The notes under the pieces were generated by a model that was not told the DNA's origin, did not search any database, and worked only from the letters and a program-made list of their open reading frames with translations. From NCBI GenBank assembly GCA_013397115.1, contig VWZW01000843.1:124001-188000 (forward strand): DNA of 64,000 bases, in the 5' to 3' direction. Below, piece by piece: positions 14,123-26,469 of the stretch (positions are counted from its first letter, which is position 1; every line of letters begins with the position of its first letter). This stretch comes from Edolisoma coerulescens. Lineage: Eukaryota > Chordata > Aves > Passeriformes > Campephagidae. Made by a program: the position numbers and the translations under genes.

Positions 14123-14622
14123 TCACAGAATCATAGAATACTTTGAGTTGAAATGGACCTTCAAAGGCCATGTAGTCCAACACCCCCTGCAATGAGTAGT
14201 GACATCTTTTACTAGACCAGGTTGCTCAAAGCCCCAGCCAGTATGGCCTTGAACACTTCCAGGGATGAGGCATCCACAGCTTCTCTTGCAACCTGTTCTA
14301 TGTCTCATAGTAAAGTGCCTCTTAGTAAAGAATTTCTTTCTAATACCTAAACTAAGCCTGTCCTCCCCCAGTTTGAAGCCATTCCCCTTGTCCTTTCACT
14401 ACATGCCCTTGTAAAAAGTCCCTCTCCAGCTCTCTTGTCAGCCCTCTTTATGCACTGAAAAGTGCTATAAGGTGTCCCTGGAGTCTTCTCTTCTCCGGAG
14501 TCTTCTCTTCTCTGGAACAACCACAACTCTCTCAGCCTGCCTTCATAGAAGAGGTGCTCCAGACCTCTGATCATTGTTGTGGTTTCCTCTGGACCCATTC
14601 CAGCAGGTCCACATCTGTATCC
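14123..14622 (-). mobile_element. CR1 LINE, 5'-truncated, minus strand
   Basis: Starts at its 3' end with TCACAGAATCATAGAAT, the reverse complement of the CR1 terminal octamer repeat. It continues with the typical CR1 features read in reverse: a target like GTAGTCCAACACCCCCTGC, the AAAGCCCCAGCCAGTATGGC block, GCATCCACAGCTTCTCTTG, and the closing block with CTCTCAGCCTGCCTTCATAG and CCAGACCTCTGATCATT. A 17-bp internal duplication (GGAGTCTTCTCTTCTC) is present near 14479-14517. It is about 500 bp, so it is a severely 5'-truncated copy with no intact reverse-transcriptase frame. The 83-codon open frame here is repeat sequence. Confidence 0.9.
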
Positions 14623-14623
14623 T

Positions 14624-14660
14624 GATAGACAGACAGATAGATAGATAGACAGACAGATAT
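14624..14660. repeat. (GATA)n/(GACA)n microsatellite
   Basis: A short run of alternating GATA and GACA tetranucleotides directly abutting the 5' (right) end of the CR1 copy. Probably variable in length between individuals. Confidence 0.85.
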
Positions 14661-17600
14661 GGCTATATACATTTCTGACTTAAAATTCAGTCTCTGAAAA
14701 AATGTGCAAATTATTTTCAATTAAGAGAACAAGCCTTTTGGTGGTAATAACATATCACCCTTAAATCCTTAAATTACAATTAGTATGTTGTTTATCACGG
14801 CTTTTGAACATCTGGACTGCTGCAGGAAAAAAAAATCTTAGAACAAAAAAATAAATCAGAGATAAACATAACAGTACAAGCAGTAACATAACTTGCAAGG
14901 AATACAGAAAATACACATATTCCTGCATTTCACAGCCAGTTTGGAGCTAATAAACTTCTGAATTTTAAAACACTTTTTTAACCTAGTACTAAAACCTCTC
15001 TCATGCTGATGACTGCCTCCCTAGGTCAGTCTTCAGTCTCAAACAGCATTAAATGCTGGTTCTTTTGTCCTCCTCCAGAATCTTTTCCACTAGGATCTTG
15101 CATATTATCTTCCTACTTTTCTCTGTTCCAGTTTCCCTTAATACCACTCATCTTGTTCTCCCTATTTACACATTTATTCTGTTTACTCTCTTTGCTTCCT
15201 ATGCTCACTCCATGCTTGACGCTTTCTCTTCTGCCTGACACAGTCTCCCCACTTACGCCTACTAAACAACCCCCAGAACACTCCTATTTAAAATCCTTTT
15301 TTAATCCCTACACTTTAGATAATAAATCTCAACCACCTCCCCTTCAATCTCTGTTAGTACATCTTCTCTTGGGGCTGGGTTAAGCAGGCTGTCTTCCCAA
15401 CCTCCATACAATCTCTTTCATGGTGTAATGTGTCTTTTAATTAACTGTATGCATGAATATAGACCTCAAGGAAGATCAGAAATGACTCTGTGGTAGACAA
15501 TGGCAATTCCTTTATTTTTAAAGTTTGTGCAGATAGCTATCTCATCTGTACTAGAAAAGAAAACAGTTTACTGTGGCCTAACATCTAGAAAGATAAACTG
15601 ACTTCGAACACAAAGCAGAATCAATAAGAAACACAACAGCCTCATTTCATTGCCTTGCTTAATGTAGTGTAAAAAACAAACTGACGGCACAACAAAGAGA
15701 AAAGAATAATTGATTTCTAAATGTATTCCGAAGGTGACATTTTTAATCCAATTAAGGAAAATATTGGAAATTGTTTGGGCTTTTTCCTGACCAAGGAATT
15801 TCACTGTTGTTGATGCTGGATCTTCTTTCCGAGTGATAAAATTTCTGTAGGAATCCTTTCAGGTCTTTCGTTGCTTTTTTACACCCACATTTCTCAGCAA
15901 AAGAGATCTGTACTTTACAGGCACTGGTCTATCGTAGCAGGACTGTGTGTGGCTGTCACAGACCATGCCTTACATGATGGTGGTTGTCATAATTTGAACG
16001 TAGCATTAATGATAATGACTAAGCCAAGCACTGAAAACTGACCATCGGTGCCATGCAGACGAGGTTCTGACACCCTCAGCCTCCTAGAGCTTCTATACTT
16101 GTGCCAAGAAAAAAGGGATCACTGCCAAGACTGTGTGATGTGCAAGAGCTGGCCAAAGTGCTCTTCCTAAGCACAGTTGTTTGCACTCATTGTGCGTGGA
16201 AGGGGTCATAAATTGCTTTCCAAAGAAACCACAGGAAAGCAGAGTGCCTTACAATGATTTGTTCCTGATGATGCAGCATTGCCGCTAGGTAGGATTTTTG
16301 CACAGTCGGTTTTAACTGGGAACTGTTGAGCACCCTGATTAATGCTGTGGCCAATAGAAGGGACAAAGCATGGGCAAGAATGGGAGTAGGAAAGAGCACT
16401 GGGCCCAAGAGACCAGGGGAGTTCCAGTGTCAGTGCTGGTTGATGGATACATCCGCTGATGGGGGAAAGCAGCGTCCCAGATGAGCAGTTTCTGCTGGGC
16501 AGCTCACATTGGGTGCTCACTGTGCACTACAATGGTTTTTATGTTAATACAATCACAAACACATCTCCAAGCACTCAGTCCTGACATCCTCTCCTTGCTG
16601 AAACCCTTGCATACAATCAGCATTTCTATGGTACTATTATTACCTGGATTTACTGGTTCAAATAATTATTTATGATAGAGGTAATTAAAATACTCCAACC
16701 AGTGATGATAACTAAATTAATTAATAACCAGATTAGCTGATTTAACTGATGAAGTAGTCTTTCCTCCTCAGATGGCACTGAGGTGAGCAGCTGAGCTTCA
16801 AAATGCAGATGTGAGGTATTACTGTTGTGTCACGCAGTCACAATAATTTGGAGGGAGGGGTTGTCTTTCCATTCCAGGAAGGTTTCCACCTTCCTTGGCA
16901 GATATTTGTCTTTTAAACCAAGACAGCCACACAGTTACTGCCATGGATCCTGCACACCAGGGACATGTCAGAGACAGAAATGGGTCCATCCAGAGCTTAA
17001 TGGAAGCTCACTCCGATGGCAGGAGCTAATGCTGCCTCACCTGTATCTGGTATCCACTGGAGAAAGGCACCACCCAAATGTAGTGCTGCTGTTGCTTCAC
17101 CACGGACTCACAGCTGCTATGCACCAAACCAGGAGCTCTGCAGGCTGGGAATAGCTCTCAGGCACAGGTCTTCCTTGGCAAGCTGCCTGCAGCCAGAATA
17201 GCCTTGCTTTTTTAGACAGAGACTGCTTCAGGTGCTTCGTTTTCAGGCAAAGGAATCAGAGGGGGGCTATACCTTATGCCTGGCTCTTGTTGCTGCTGCC
17301 ACACCCAATCTTAGCAGCATCACTAAGGTGGTGACCAGTCCCACCTATTCCGCTTCAATGGGCTGTTAATGAAGTACAATCATATTTATGGAGAGCCCTG
17401 TCTTTCTCCCACCAGGAGACTCAATGTGAGATGGGGTATACCTACCCTTTCCTTCTCTACTGCTGGAGGAAAACAGGCTTCATAGCATGCTCATGCACTC
17501 TCAAATGACACGTGCTTGTCACTGGCATTATTGTCAGTAAAAAGCAGTCTGATGCTCATGTTTTGTTCAGATGAGAACAGATGAGAAAATCCCACCAAGC

Positions 17601-20600
17601 CCCTCTGCAGAGAGGGTAATTAAAGCACTGCTGGCTGCAAGGAGATATGCTAGAAACTACCAGCCCCACCACACTCAATAGCTTATTCTCCTCTAGGGGG
17701 ATAGGTTTTCTGCCAAATTTTCCACTTCCTTTCTCTACATCTGATGTTCCTAGCCAGGGAAAGGTTGCGTCATTGCATCTTAGCATGTTGTGCTGCCGGG
17801 GGCAGGGACAGCTTTTGTAGCAATGGTTTGCAGCAAGCATCAGCACGTTGCTGGGTTTACTGCTGACCACCCCCTAGCTGTTTCTGTAGAGTCTGAAATG
17901 CTTTTCCTTTGATGTAAGGATGCCGGAAACTTCACGTAATGGCAACACAATGCAACTTGGAAACCATCCGCCCTCTTCTTTCTCACAACACTTACCAGGG
18001 AGCTCTGGCACGGGACTGCCAGTGGCTCTGAGTTAGGTTGCTCACAGGTGATGTAACGCCATGGCATGTCTTGCCTTTGAGCTTCCTCTTCTTATCAGGA
18101 CAAGAAGCTACATGCAGAGGTGCTGGCATGGTGCAGAAGGGTTTAGAGCCCTAAGAATTACCGGGAAAGGGGACAGTGGGGAAAAAAAAATCACATAGAC
18201 TCTTTTTTTAGCCCAGCCAGTGCTTTTTGACATTATAGATTTGGAGAAACTGCTATCTGCTCTCCAGATAATTTCTTCAGCAGCCTGATGGAGCTGGGAA
18301 GCATTCTGAAAACAGCAGAGTCAGACAGTTTCACCTGGCTATCCCCTCTGTGCCTTATATCTAATATTAAACACATTTCCCTGCCTTCCCCAATATCAGT
18401 AACAGTATTATTGGAATGAGCTGTGTGGGTCCTGCGCTAATGATATCCTGTCAGTCAGCAACAGAACTTGTACATGGTTGAGATTTCTGAAGCTCTTGCC
18501 TGCAGGTTTTTCCATGGCACAATGCAAGGGATAATCTGGCCTTGTGAGTGCACAGTGAAAAAATCGAGCTTCTTTAAAGAAATCAATACTTTCAGCCTAG
18601 ATTATGCCTCCTGCCAGAGAAGTGACATCATTACTAGTCCAGGTATTCGTATTCTGCTGAGCTGGCATCTGAAATAGAGCTCATGTTTCACCGGCCTTTT
18701 CAGAAACCTCCATCCAAACCCTTAGAACTTCAGTATAGTAATTCCAATGTTTTCCTGGATTTTTACAGTGCTGTGATCTGATAACTTCATCACTGGCAGC
18801 CTATACCGTGCTTTACCTCACTAAGTGTATTTAGGATTAGATGCAAACCGTGTGTTTCATTTAGATAAGCCTCACATCAGGCTAAAGTGTTGCATGCAAG
18901 ACCCTCAGAATGAATGGATCCATCTCCCTGGGGAACCAGGAACACACTGGGTCCCAAAAACTTTGCCGAGCTGGAGAGGAATCTGAGAGCCTCCGAGTCA
19001 AAATCCACTGCTCAATCTCCTTAAAATTCCACCAGCACTCATACTCCGAACAGTGGGCAGCTCTGCAGTTGCCTCCATTTCTGCTTGGAGACCCCAAAGC
19101 AAAATAAAATAACAACACGACCAATAATAAAGAAATCAGTAACCTTAAAAAGCACCATCTTCTCATACTGAGAATGTTTTCCATATCTGTACATTGGACT
19201 TGAAGAGACAATTAAAAACCAAAAATCACAGCTCTGGTAAACTCTAGAATTGTCTGTTGTGTTTTCATTAATTTGTGCAAACTTCACTAATTTATCATTA
19301 TCATATTTATAGTAGAATAAATGTATAGCACTCTTGAGATGCATGAATGCTTAGACAAGGAAATTAGCTAAACACATAGTCCCTTCTAGGACAGGACAAA
19401 TCTGGGTAATGCTGGGCACAAATTAATTTTTCACTAGCTGATATTGCATGTAGGTCACTTGAAAATCCCTTTCACTGGGGCAAGTTTGGGGGATGGCCAG
19501 TGAGAAATTACCAAGGTACCACAGGAACCACTGCAAAGTGTCTGACCTCCCAGGCTGGTAAACAATAAACTCTAATGCTAGCTTCAAAACACCTTTCCTA
19601 ATAGGAAAAATAGCTAAAATTATGCTCTTATGAGAACATACTTAAGGGAGCTCTATCAGTAGTAACAGTATTTGGATAAAACTAGGTCTGACAAAAAACC
19701 AGTGTCACAACATGAATACACCCCCTGCAAAGTAAAATCAAAACTAACTAGAATAAACTTTCAGAAAATGATAGCAGAGACTACCAGCAGAGCAGATTGA
19801 CTGCCATTAGCAGACATGGGACCATGCTTACAAGATCAAATGAGGATAAGATAATCCCAGGTGACTGGAAGGTACTTAGTGGATGTAAAAGGCCTGAGTA
19901 CACTGGTGTGCGACAAGTCTTTTGAGAAGTAACTAGGTCAAACAAGCTGATGATTTACTCAGCTTTTCAAAACATGGAAAACAACTCTTGCGTAAAATTA
20001 TGGCATAGCTAAAACCTTGAAAATTTTGTTCTGAGGTGATAAACGTGCTTCAGGTAAATTTTACAAGTGAAGGGAGAACTAGTTTTGTGTAGAGCCTGTG
20101 GGCTTTCCCATGGCCAAGGAAGCAGAAGAACAGAGAGGAAACATACACATCCCACCCCCCCACCCCTGAGCTGCCGAATCAGCAGGGGAAAGGAACAGGA
20201 GCTGTTAATACACTTGAACACTGTTTTTCAGAAATAAACTGTCCTAATTATAATCTGCTGAGCTCAAAATGGCAAAAGCCAGACAAAAAGCTGGCAGACT
20301 GCAGGAGCCAGGCTGCCTGCAGGGGCTTGCCACGGTGGTTAGATGGGAACTACCTCCCCAGGCCAGTGAGAAGAGGCATCATCTGAAATTGTGGGCGAGT
20401 CAAAAAGAGTAGTTTACAGCAGGTGTTAGGCAGGAACACAGGGAAGGATAGGATCAGGTCAGGAGGATGCCGAGGAAGTGAAGGGGGCAGTGGGGCTGCT
20501 TGGGCAATGGCAGGCTTGTTCAGGGTGACAGGTTGAAGGAGTGCAGGACAGCAAGGAGGAACGCAGCAGGGCTGGATTCAGGCTTTATCTTAAATAAATT

Positions 20601-22204
20601 CTCAACTATGCTCTCAGGAAAGAAACAGAGAAAAAGAGACCTGCAGAGGAGATAGAATGTTTACAAATAAAATAACTATGTATTTATAGATAACAAATAT
20701 ACATATGCATACTTACATTCATAAAATTTATTGATAAAAATAGTCCATATCAATAAAAATAAAGTATGTGGTAAAAGTTTTCATTCTTTCTTTCGTTTTC
20801 CTTCATCACAAGGTGTTATTTCCAAGTGTTGCAGTAATGTATTCCTTAATATTGTTCTTATAGTAATGGACTTACTCGATACACATAATGTCTGACCCTC
20901 ACAGTGAGTCTGTTTCTGACAGACTGACAAAGTACTTAACATGAGAAAATTAAATATTGGATGTCAGACTGTCTTCCAGCTCACTCAGCAGTGCCTCACC
21001 ACTGAAGAGTGTTTTATTTCATACCAGCATGGCCCCTTGGTTACAGTGAGAATTTCCTTTCTTTGAGTATGGTCAGACCTTGCTAGGTCTGCAAAGCTTC
21101 TCTCTTCCCATTGGGATCTCTGCTGTTTATTTTTTATACTCTGTAGGAAATGTTATCAAAAGACAAAATCTATTCGCTCTGGAGGCTACCCGAGGAGACA
21201 TGATAAATAACTTAGCATCATCTCACGCAGTTCCAGCAGGGCTGGGAGCAGGACAGGTTGGACAAGAGAGCACAGGCATTTCTTGCAGCAATTTGAGTCA
21301 GCCTGCTCTGACTCATAGCCTCTAACTTGTCCGACTTTGAGAGATCCTCTTCCTTCATGTAACCTCCAATTCAAGAAACAACAGTTGTTAACACTTCTGC
21401 TTCTCCTAGTGCTCGCTTCCCTCAAAGCCTAGGCTAAAGTTTTTGCTATGATGCTTGAGGTCAGACTCTTGGTCTTGCTCACAGGGAACACCAACTTGTT
21501 CCACAGGAAGTGATACTGGCTTTGCTTATGCAGCAGGACTACGAGATGAGTATAAATCATGCACAATCTGGTCATTCAAAACTCATTACAAATAAAAAAA
21601 AAAGAAAATTAAAAACGGAAAGGCAAAAAAATCTCAGCAAGTTGCAGCTGCCAGCACACAGGCTGCAGCACATGGGAAGAACATTTTAAGGGGAGGGCAC
21701 AGGTAACCTTTCTCATTCTCTGACCTGATGTGGAAGTAATTTTCAGTCATCTCACAGCACGTGCATTTTGGGCCCAGCTGCTGGACAAGGCAGGCTGCAT
21801 GTCACCCTGTGCCAACAGCCCTGCAGGACCTGTTTCAGCCCAGGCAGCACACAGCCCATCTCACCGTACGGTGCTTGTGCTGGAGGTGTGTGGGTGCTGC
21901 CTGCACCCAGCTCGCTGGGCTCCAGGGCTGGTACGCATGAATTTTTTGTTCCTGGGGGCAACGAGTAGGTGATTTGGTATTGGATTAGTAACGAGGAGGG
22001 GCTAAACCCGCATCTCCCGCTAGACACAGGCAGCCCTGTGCATAATCCTGAACCGATAGAGCCAGCGTGCAACAGCCCTGGGAAGCTGGGAGATGGGGAC
22101 ACTTATAAAAAGCAGCTGAAGCCTTGGGCAGTTTTCTCCAGCAAGGCGTAGACAACCTTAATTGCTGGCCCTTTGTGAAAACTATCAAGGCCCCTCCTAA
22201 TCAA
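14661..22204. other. Intergenic DNA proximal to the CSRP2 promoter
   Basis: No coding exons were found. Open frames are short and unstructured. There is an AT-rich stretch at about 20640-20770, a C-run at about 20153-20165 and an A-rich run at about 21594-21606. A TATAAAA box at 22104-22110 is followed at once by an AGCAGCTGAAG E-box-like sequence, about 500 bp upstream of the CpG-island promoter. It could be an alternative promoter element, but nothing else supports that. Confidence 0.5.
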
Positions 22205-22604
22205 TCCCCACCGGAGCACTGGTTCAGCGGCAGCTGCGGTGCCGAGTCTCCAGAGGCTCCTACGAGCCGGGCACGGGCTCCTGCCTTAGCTCGCTCCTCA
22301 AGCCCTGGGAAACCCCTCGGGGAGCCCTGCATCCCTTCCCCTTGCTCCGGGGAAACACGGCCACGGAGCCTGCAAGAATGTAAAGCAGAATCCTAAAATT
22401 GAGTAAAACCACAGGCTGGGGTGCTGCGGTCCGAGGCTGCAGCTGGGACATCTCCTGCTGCCTCCCGGGGTGGCCAGGGCAGGGCCGAACCCCTCCGTCC
22501 CTCGGCCTCGGACGGCCCAGCGCGGGCAGCGCCGCGCCAGGAGCGGGGCCGGGCCCCTCATGGCTCCGCCCCGGCTCTTTAAGCCGCCGCGGGCCCGCGC
22601 CGGG

Positions 22605-22631
22605 CCGAGGCGCGCNNNNNNNNNNNNNGAG
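22605..22631 (+). other. CSRP2: CSRP2 non-coding exon 1 (partly in gap)
   Basis: Inferred from the TATA-like element about 30 bp upstream and the donor GTGAGT starting at 22632. The exon body overlaps the N run, so its true length and start are not known. The exon carries only 5' UTR, because the start codon is in the next exon. Confidence 0.5.
22616..22628. other. Assembly gap (13 N)
   Basis: Thirteen undetermined bases in the most GC-rich part of the window, over the predicted CSRP2 first exon. The true gap size may differ from 13. Confidence 0.99.
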
Positions 22632-25600
22632 GTGAGTGCCGGGGCAGGGGCTGGGGCGGCCGGACCCCGTCCTGGGCAGGGGTCGGGGGCGGCGTGGGGG
22701 AGGCGATGGTCGCCCGCTCCTGCTGCTTGGCTGCTCTGCTGACCGAGCTGCCGCGCACCGGGCTCCCCCGACGGGCCGCCGAAAAAGCCGTCCAGGATAA
22801 CTGGATAGCCTGGAATTCCTGTGTGTCTGCCTTGCGGCTGGCTTAGGTCTCTTGAATTAGAGCTGCTGTTAACAAACGGATCGGAAAGGACTTGGCGGCT
22901 GCCGTGGCTTGTCCGGATGACGTGCTGGGTACAGGCAGCTGCCATCAAGCCGCAGCCGACAGGCAGAATTGTTGGTGCCGGCAGCGAGATCATCTGGATG
23001 TTTAATTGCTGCTCTTGAGCTCCCCGGAGGCCTGCGTGAGCTAGCCAGAGAGTCTCGAGGGAGCAGGGCAGGCTTGAGGCGGCACGGGAGGTCTGAGCCT
23101 GCTCCCTGTGGAGCTCTGGAAGGAGCCCTGGGCAGCAGGACGGGCCGGGGCTGTCCCGGGGCAGAGCTGCTGCAGGGCACCAGCCCCTCGCCCCTGAGGC
23201 GCCTCCGGGGCACTGCTGCCAGGAGGGAGCTCCTGCTGCTGAGTAACTGAGGAAATATCACCGTTCTTCCCACACAAGCCTTCGTGGGAACATCATGGGG
23301 AGGATAAATGGAAATGCCTTCTCTGGAGGAGAACATGGTCACCTTGAAGTACCGACTTCAGTTCCTTTTTGGTTTTCATTTAATGAATTGCCAAAGTCCT
23401 TATCAGAAGATTTTAGTTTAGCTAATGGTTGTCGGGTCGTCTAGTATTTTGTCTCTCTTGGGAAGAAAGGGTGGAGCTGCACCCTGTGTTGCCCAATATT
23501 GTATGTGAAATCTGGGGTAAAGCTGCGGAAACCTGATTCAGGTCCTTAGCCCTAGTGTGCATGAAAACTAAATTATTGTTTGCTAACAAAATGATTAAAA
23601 TAATGTAGGCTCATGTAAATGCACAAAAGAACATGAGCATGGTGGTGATGAGAGGAAAAGACAGAAGTAGTTCTTGTACCAAATACCATTTACATTTTGG
23701 AAAGCATACAGAGTGGAAAGGAATCTCTTCTCCTTTTTTTCTTTTTTTTTTTTTTTTCCAGTCCGTGCATTCCTTTTCCAAAGCATTGTGCAGCCTATAT
23801 TCCCTTTAACTAAGGACGCTCTTTGCTGTGATTGATGTCAGCTGCTGCGCGGTAGCACAGCCAAGCACTTGAATAAAAGAAATGGAATCTTGATTTTCAG
23901 ACTGTACAGTTGTGCCAAGAATGACAAAAGCGAAGTGGGAAATGTCATAAAACTAATTTTATGAGCTAGATCAGGGTATTAGTGCTAAACCATGGGGCAG
24001 TAATGATGCTAATCCCATGGAAGTATTAAAGAAAGGGCTATCTCAGTAATTGGTGTCAGTGTGCAAATGGCACTGCTCAGCCACTCTGAGGAAGTTTCCT
24101 AAGCTGTTGCTCAGGAATGTACCTAAGGTGCCCCAATTCAGGTTAATAAAATAATCTTATTTTCCCACATGCTATGAATGGCTGTCTGTTTTTCTTGGAC
24201 AAAGGTCTTGTAGCAGCTACCTGGCGGCATGTCTTTCTTGGGAACCACACATGCTACCCTGCATCCCTAAAATGCTGAACTGTAGCTCATGCTGCTGGGG
24301 CAGGAGGCTTGTTTTACCAAGCAAGATGGGTCATGTAATTCAGGCTTGGCCAAAACTGCTGCTCTCAGTTTTGATTTGCGAGTCTGCTCTACCTTGCCTG
24401 GGGTGCAAGGCAGCTTGCTCTGCACTGAGGCCTGTCCCACACATTGGGAGAGCAGCCTCTTTAGAGAAAGGAGCTCTTGAAGAAAAGTGTCCTGTCTGGC
24501 TCCCTGTGGTGGCCCTTCCAGTTCCTCTCTATTGGCCAGGGAGGCAACTGGAGATTGGTAGTCCTCTGCTTCTGGCTCAGAGGGATGAGTGCAAAGTTAA
24601 CTCACGGCAGCAGGCTGTGGGCTTTGAGTGGGGATGCTGTTGTGTGGACTCCTTGTCAGGCCTAGGAGAGCTTCTAAGGGTAACTGAAGGTGAATTTTGC
24701 AGAGAAAAGTCAGAAGCTCCCAAGAAATTCCTTCCCAGTGTCCCTCCTTTGTAGCTTACCTGTACTGCAGTGCTGCTGTGGGGACTCTGCAGGGAGGGAA
24801 TGGTGTTGCTGGTGGGGTAGGGTGGCAGGAGGTGCCCTCTGGGCTTCCAGTGGGCAAACCATGGTCCTTGCCTAAAACCCCTGTGTGAAACGGGGATCAG
24901 TAAAGAACAGTGGGGGTGATGAGTGCTGAGCAGCTCTGCTGGGTTAAGCTCGCCAAGGCAGCAACCCTGTCTGGCTGCTGTTGGCCTCTGTGCCAGTGAG
25001 AGGTGGTCCCTTGGCGGTGAGCTGCAGGAGAGCAAACCAGCATTAAACAGCAGTTGCAAGCCAAGGGCAGTTCAGGGCTGACTGGGAGGTGAGCCTTCAG
25101 CAAACCCGGCTGCGTTATCTCATGGTGGTGGTGGTGGGAGGAAAGCCCCAGAATTCCCGAAGATGATGGGCAGGGCTCTGCTTTGGAACTTAAAGCCAAG
25201 ACAGTTAATGGGAGGAGCTCCTAGTCGAGCTGGGGGGGAGCTGCTGGTGGTGATGACAGGGAATGCAGGGGAGTTCAGGAGGAGGCAGATCAGTTTGAGT
25301 TGGGGCAGCCACTGCTTCTGGCTTAATGTAAGAGACTGTTCCCAAGGCTACAGGTTGACACAATGGGTGAGGTGCCTGTCCCCACAGGTTTCTGAGTGTC
25401 CTTTGCAACTAATGCATGAGAGGGGGTTTCACTTCCTTTTAAATCATCTGTGGCTACTTGAGCAGTTGGGTTTGGTTGATATACCTGCCTGGTAAAGGTG
25501 CAGTTCATGTAATAGGGGTGGAGTCCCCTGAAAATAATCCCCCTTAAACTTCTTTGAAGTGCAGGTGTGATCTCGGAGGAGTTCCGAATGTTCCTACAGC

Positions 25601-26350
25601 CCTAATAAGTGGTTTACCGGTGAAATGAACTTTGGCTTGTACCACATCCCAAATGACAGGCCCTGCAGTAAAACAAAATGCCATCGTTGGCACAATTGGT
25701 TTGCTTCTATCTGACGAGAGGCCCTGCAGTAAAACAAAATGCCATCGTTGGCACAATTGGTTTGCTTCTATCTGACGAGAGGCCCTGCAGTAAAACAAAA
25801 TGCCATTGTTGGCACAATTGGTTTGCTTCTATCTGACGAGAGGCCCAGCATTAATGAAGCATAGAATCTGAAATTATATCCATCTGGGGGGGCATTCGCT
25901 CCAGGTACAGTAAAGCTCTTGTGCATGAAACTGTAATTTGTGCATATCCAATTTATGTAACTTTCAAAATCCCCAGGCAGGGACAGAGGACATGGCTTGT
26001 GAAGACTGTGTCTCTGTTTTTCTTGCTGTTCAGCAGCAGCAGTCTCTGTTCCCCTTGCCAGTTTGTCTGCTTTTACAAATAGCCGTAGAGAGCTCGCCTA
26101 AGCCTTTAAGTCTGGTCTGGCATCTGAAGAGCAGTGAAGTTGAACTGATCCCAAAAACTTCTCACGCAGTGGAAGGTCACGTTTTTCAACAGTTGATGGA
26201 ATTGCAGGGTTGTGCTCTGATGCCACACAAACTTCACAGATCTGATTTAAAGGAGCCTGTAACCCCAGCTGTCCTGGGGCCAGGGTGGTGGAGGACACTG
26301 TATTTAACAAACCTCTCCCCTTCTCCCCTCCTGCCTGGCTGGGCACACAG
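22632..26350 (+). other. CSRP2: CSRP2 intron 1
   Basis: Runs from the GTGAGT donor after exon 1 to the CACACAG acceptor before the start-codon exon, which has a strong C/T-rich tract at 26313-26335. It remains GC-rich to about 23240. It contains a T-rich run (23734-23757) and a 61-bp tandem repeat (25658-25846). No conserved coding block was seen. An open frame runs in frame from the last part of this intron into exon 2, but the acceptor argues against use as coding sequence. Confidence 0.8.
25658..25846. repeat. 61-bp minisatellite, three copies
   Basis: Three head-to-tail copies of a 61-bp unit (25658-25718, 25719-25779, 25780-25840), then a broken fourth starting AGGCCC. Copies 1 and 2 are identical. 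Copy 3 differs by one C-to-T change (CCATCG to CCATTG). The units begin AGGCCCTGCAGTAAAACAAA and end CTATCTGACGAG. Such identity points to very recent duplication or ongoing homogenisation, hence a likely VNTR inside CSRP2 intron 1. Confidence 0.95.
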
Positions 26351-26469
26351 AACCACCATGCCGAACTGGGGAGGTGGCAACAAATGCGGTGCCTGTGGCC
26401 GCACCGTCTACCATGCTGAGGAGGTGCAGTGTGATGGGAGGAGCTTCCACCGGTGCTGCTTCCTCTGCA
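26351..26469 (+). CDS. CSRP2: CSRP2 exon 2 (start codon, first half of LIM1)
   Basis: Seven bases of 5' UTR (AACCACC, a good Kozak context) precede the ATG at 26358. The coding part gives [20 protein letters not shown] and on to C37, with one base of codon 38 before the donor GTAAGT at 26470. It contains LIM1 ligands C10, C13, H31, C34 and C37. Intron 2 follows (26470-28411). Confidence 0.97.

Larger units (their letters stand above)
22205..22800 (+). promoter_or_regulatory. CSRP2: CpG-island promoter of CSRP2
   Basis: Sharp rise in GC content and CpG frequency relative to flanks, densest at 22480-22700. It contains an Sp1/GC-box sequence (CCGCCCC at 22566-22572) and a TATA-like CTCTTTAAG (TTTAAG at 22578-22583), which would place transcription start near 22605-22615. 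It sits 3.7 kb upstream of the first coding exon and ends at a good donor (GAG|GTGAGT), as expected for a non-coding first exon. The assembly has 13 N at the likely start of exon 1. Confidence 0.75.

Noticed and set aside
14347..14598. 83-codon minus-strand frame
   Set aside because: Lies wholly within the CR1 copy; it is truncated repeat sequence, not a gene.
22104..22110. TATAAAA as the CSRP2 core promoter
   Set aside because: No donor site pairs convincingly with a short exon after it, whereas the CpG island 500 bp downstream has GC box, TATA-like element and donor. Kept only as a possible alternative.
22298..22993. 231-codon minus-strand frame across the CpG island
   Set aside because: GC-rich DNA lacks stop codons by composition, and the frame runs through the N gap. 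It is antisense to the CSRP2 promoter and has no domain.
24251..24754. 167-codon + strand frame in CSRP2 intron 1
   Set aside because: Moderately GC-rich intron sequence with several overlapping open frames on both strands and no conserved motif; most likely chance.
25938..26357. Possible N-terminal extension of CSRP2: an open frame runs in frame into exon 2
   Set aside because: A strong pyrimidine tract and CAG acceptor lie at 26350, a good Kozak ATG follows, and the resulting protein matches the family start ([13 protein letters not shown]). The extension reads as intron.
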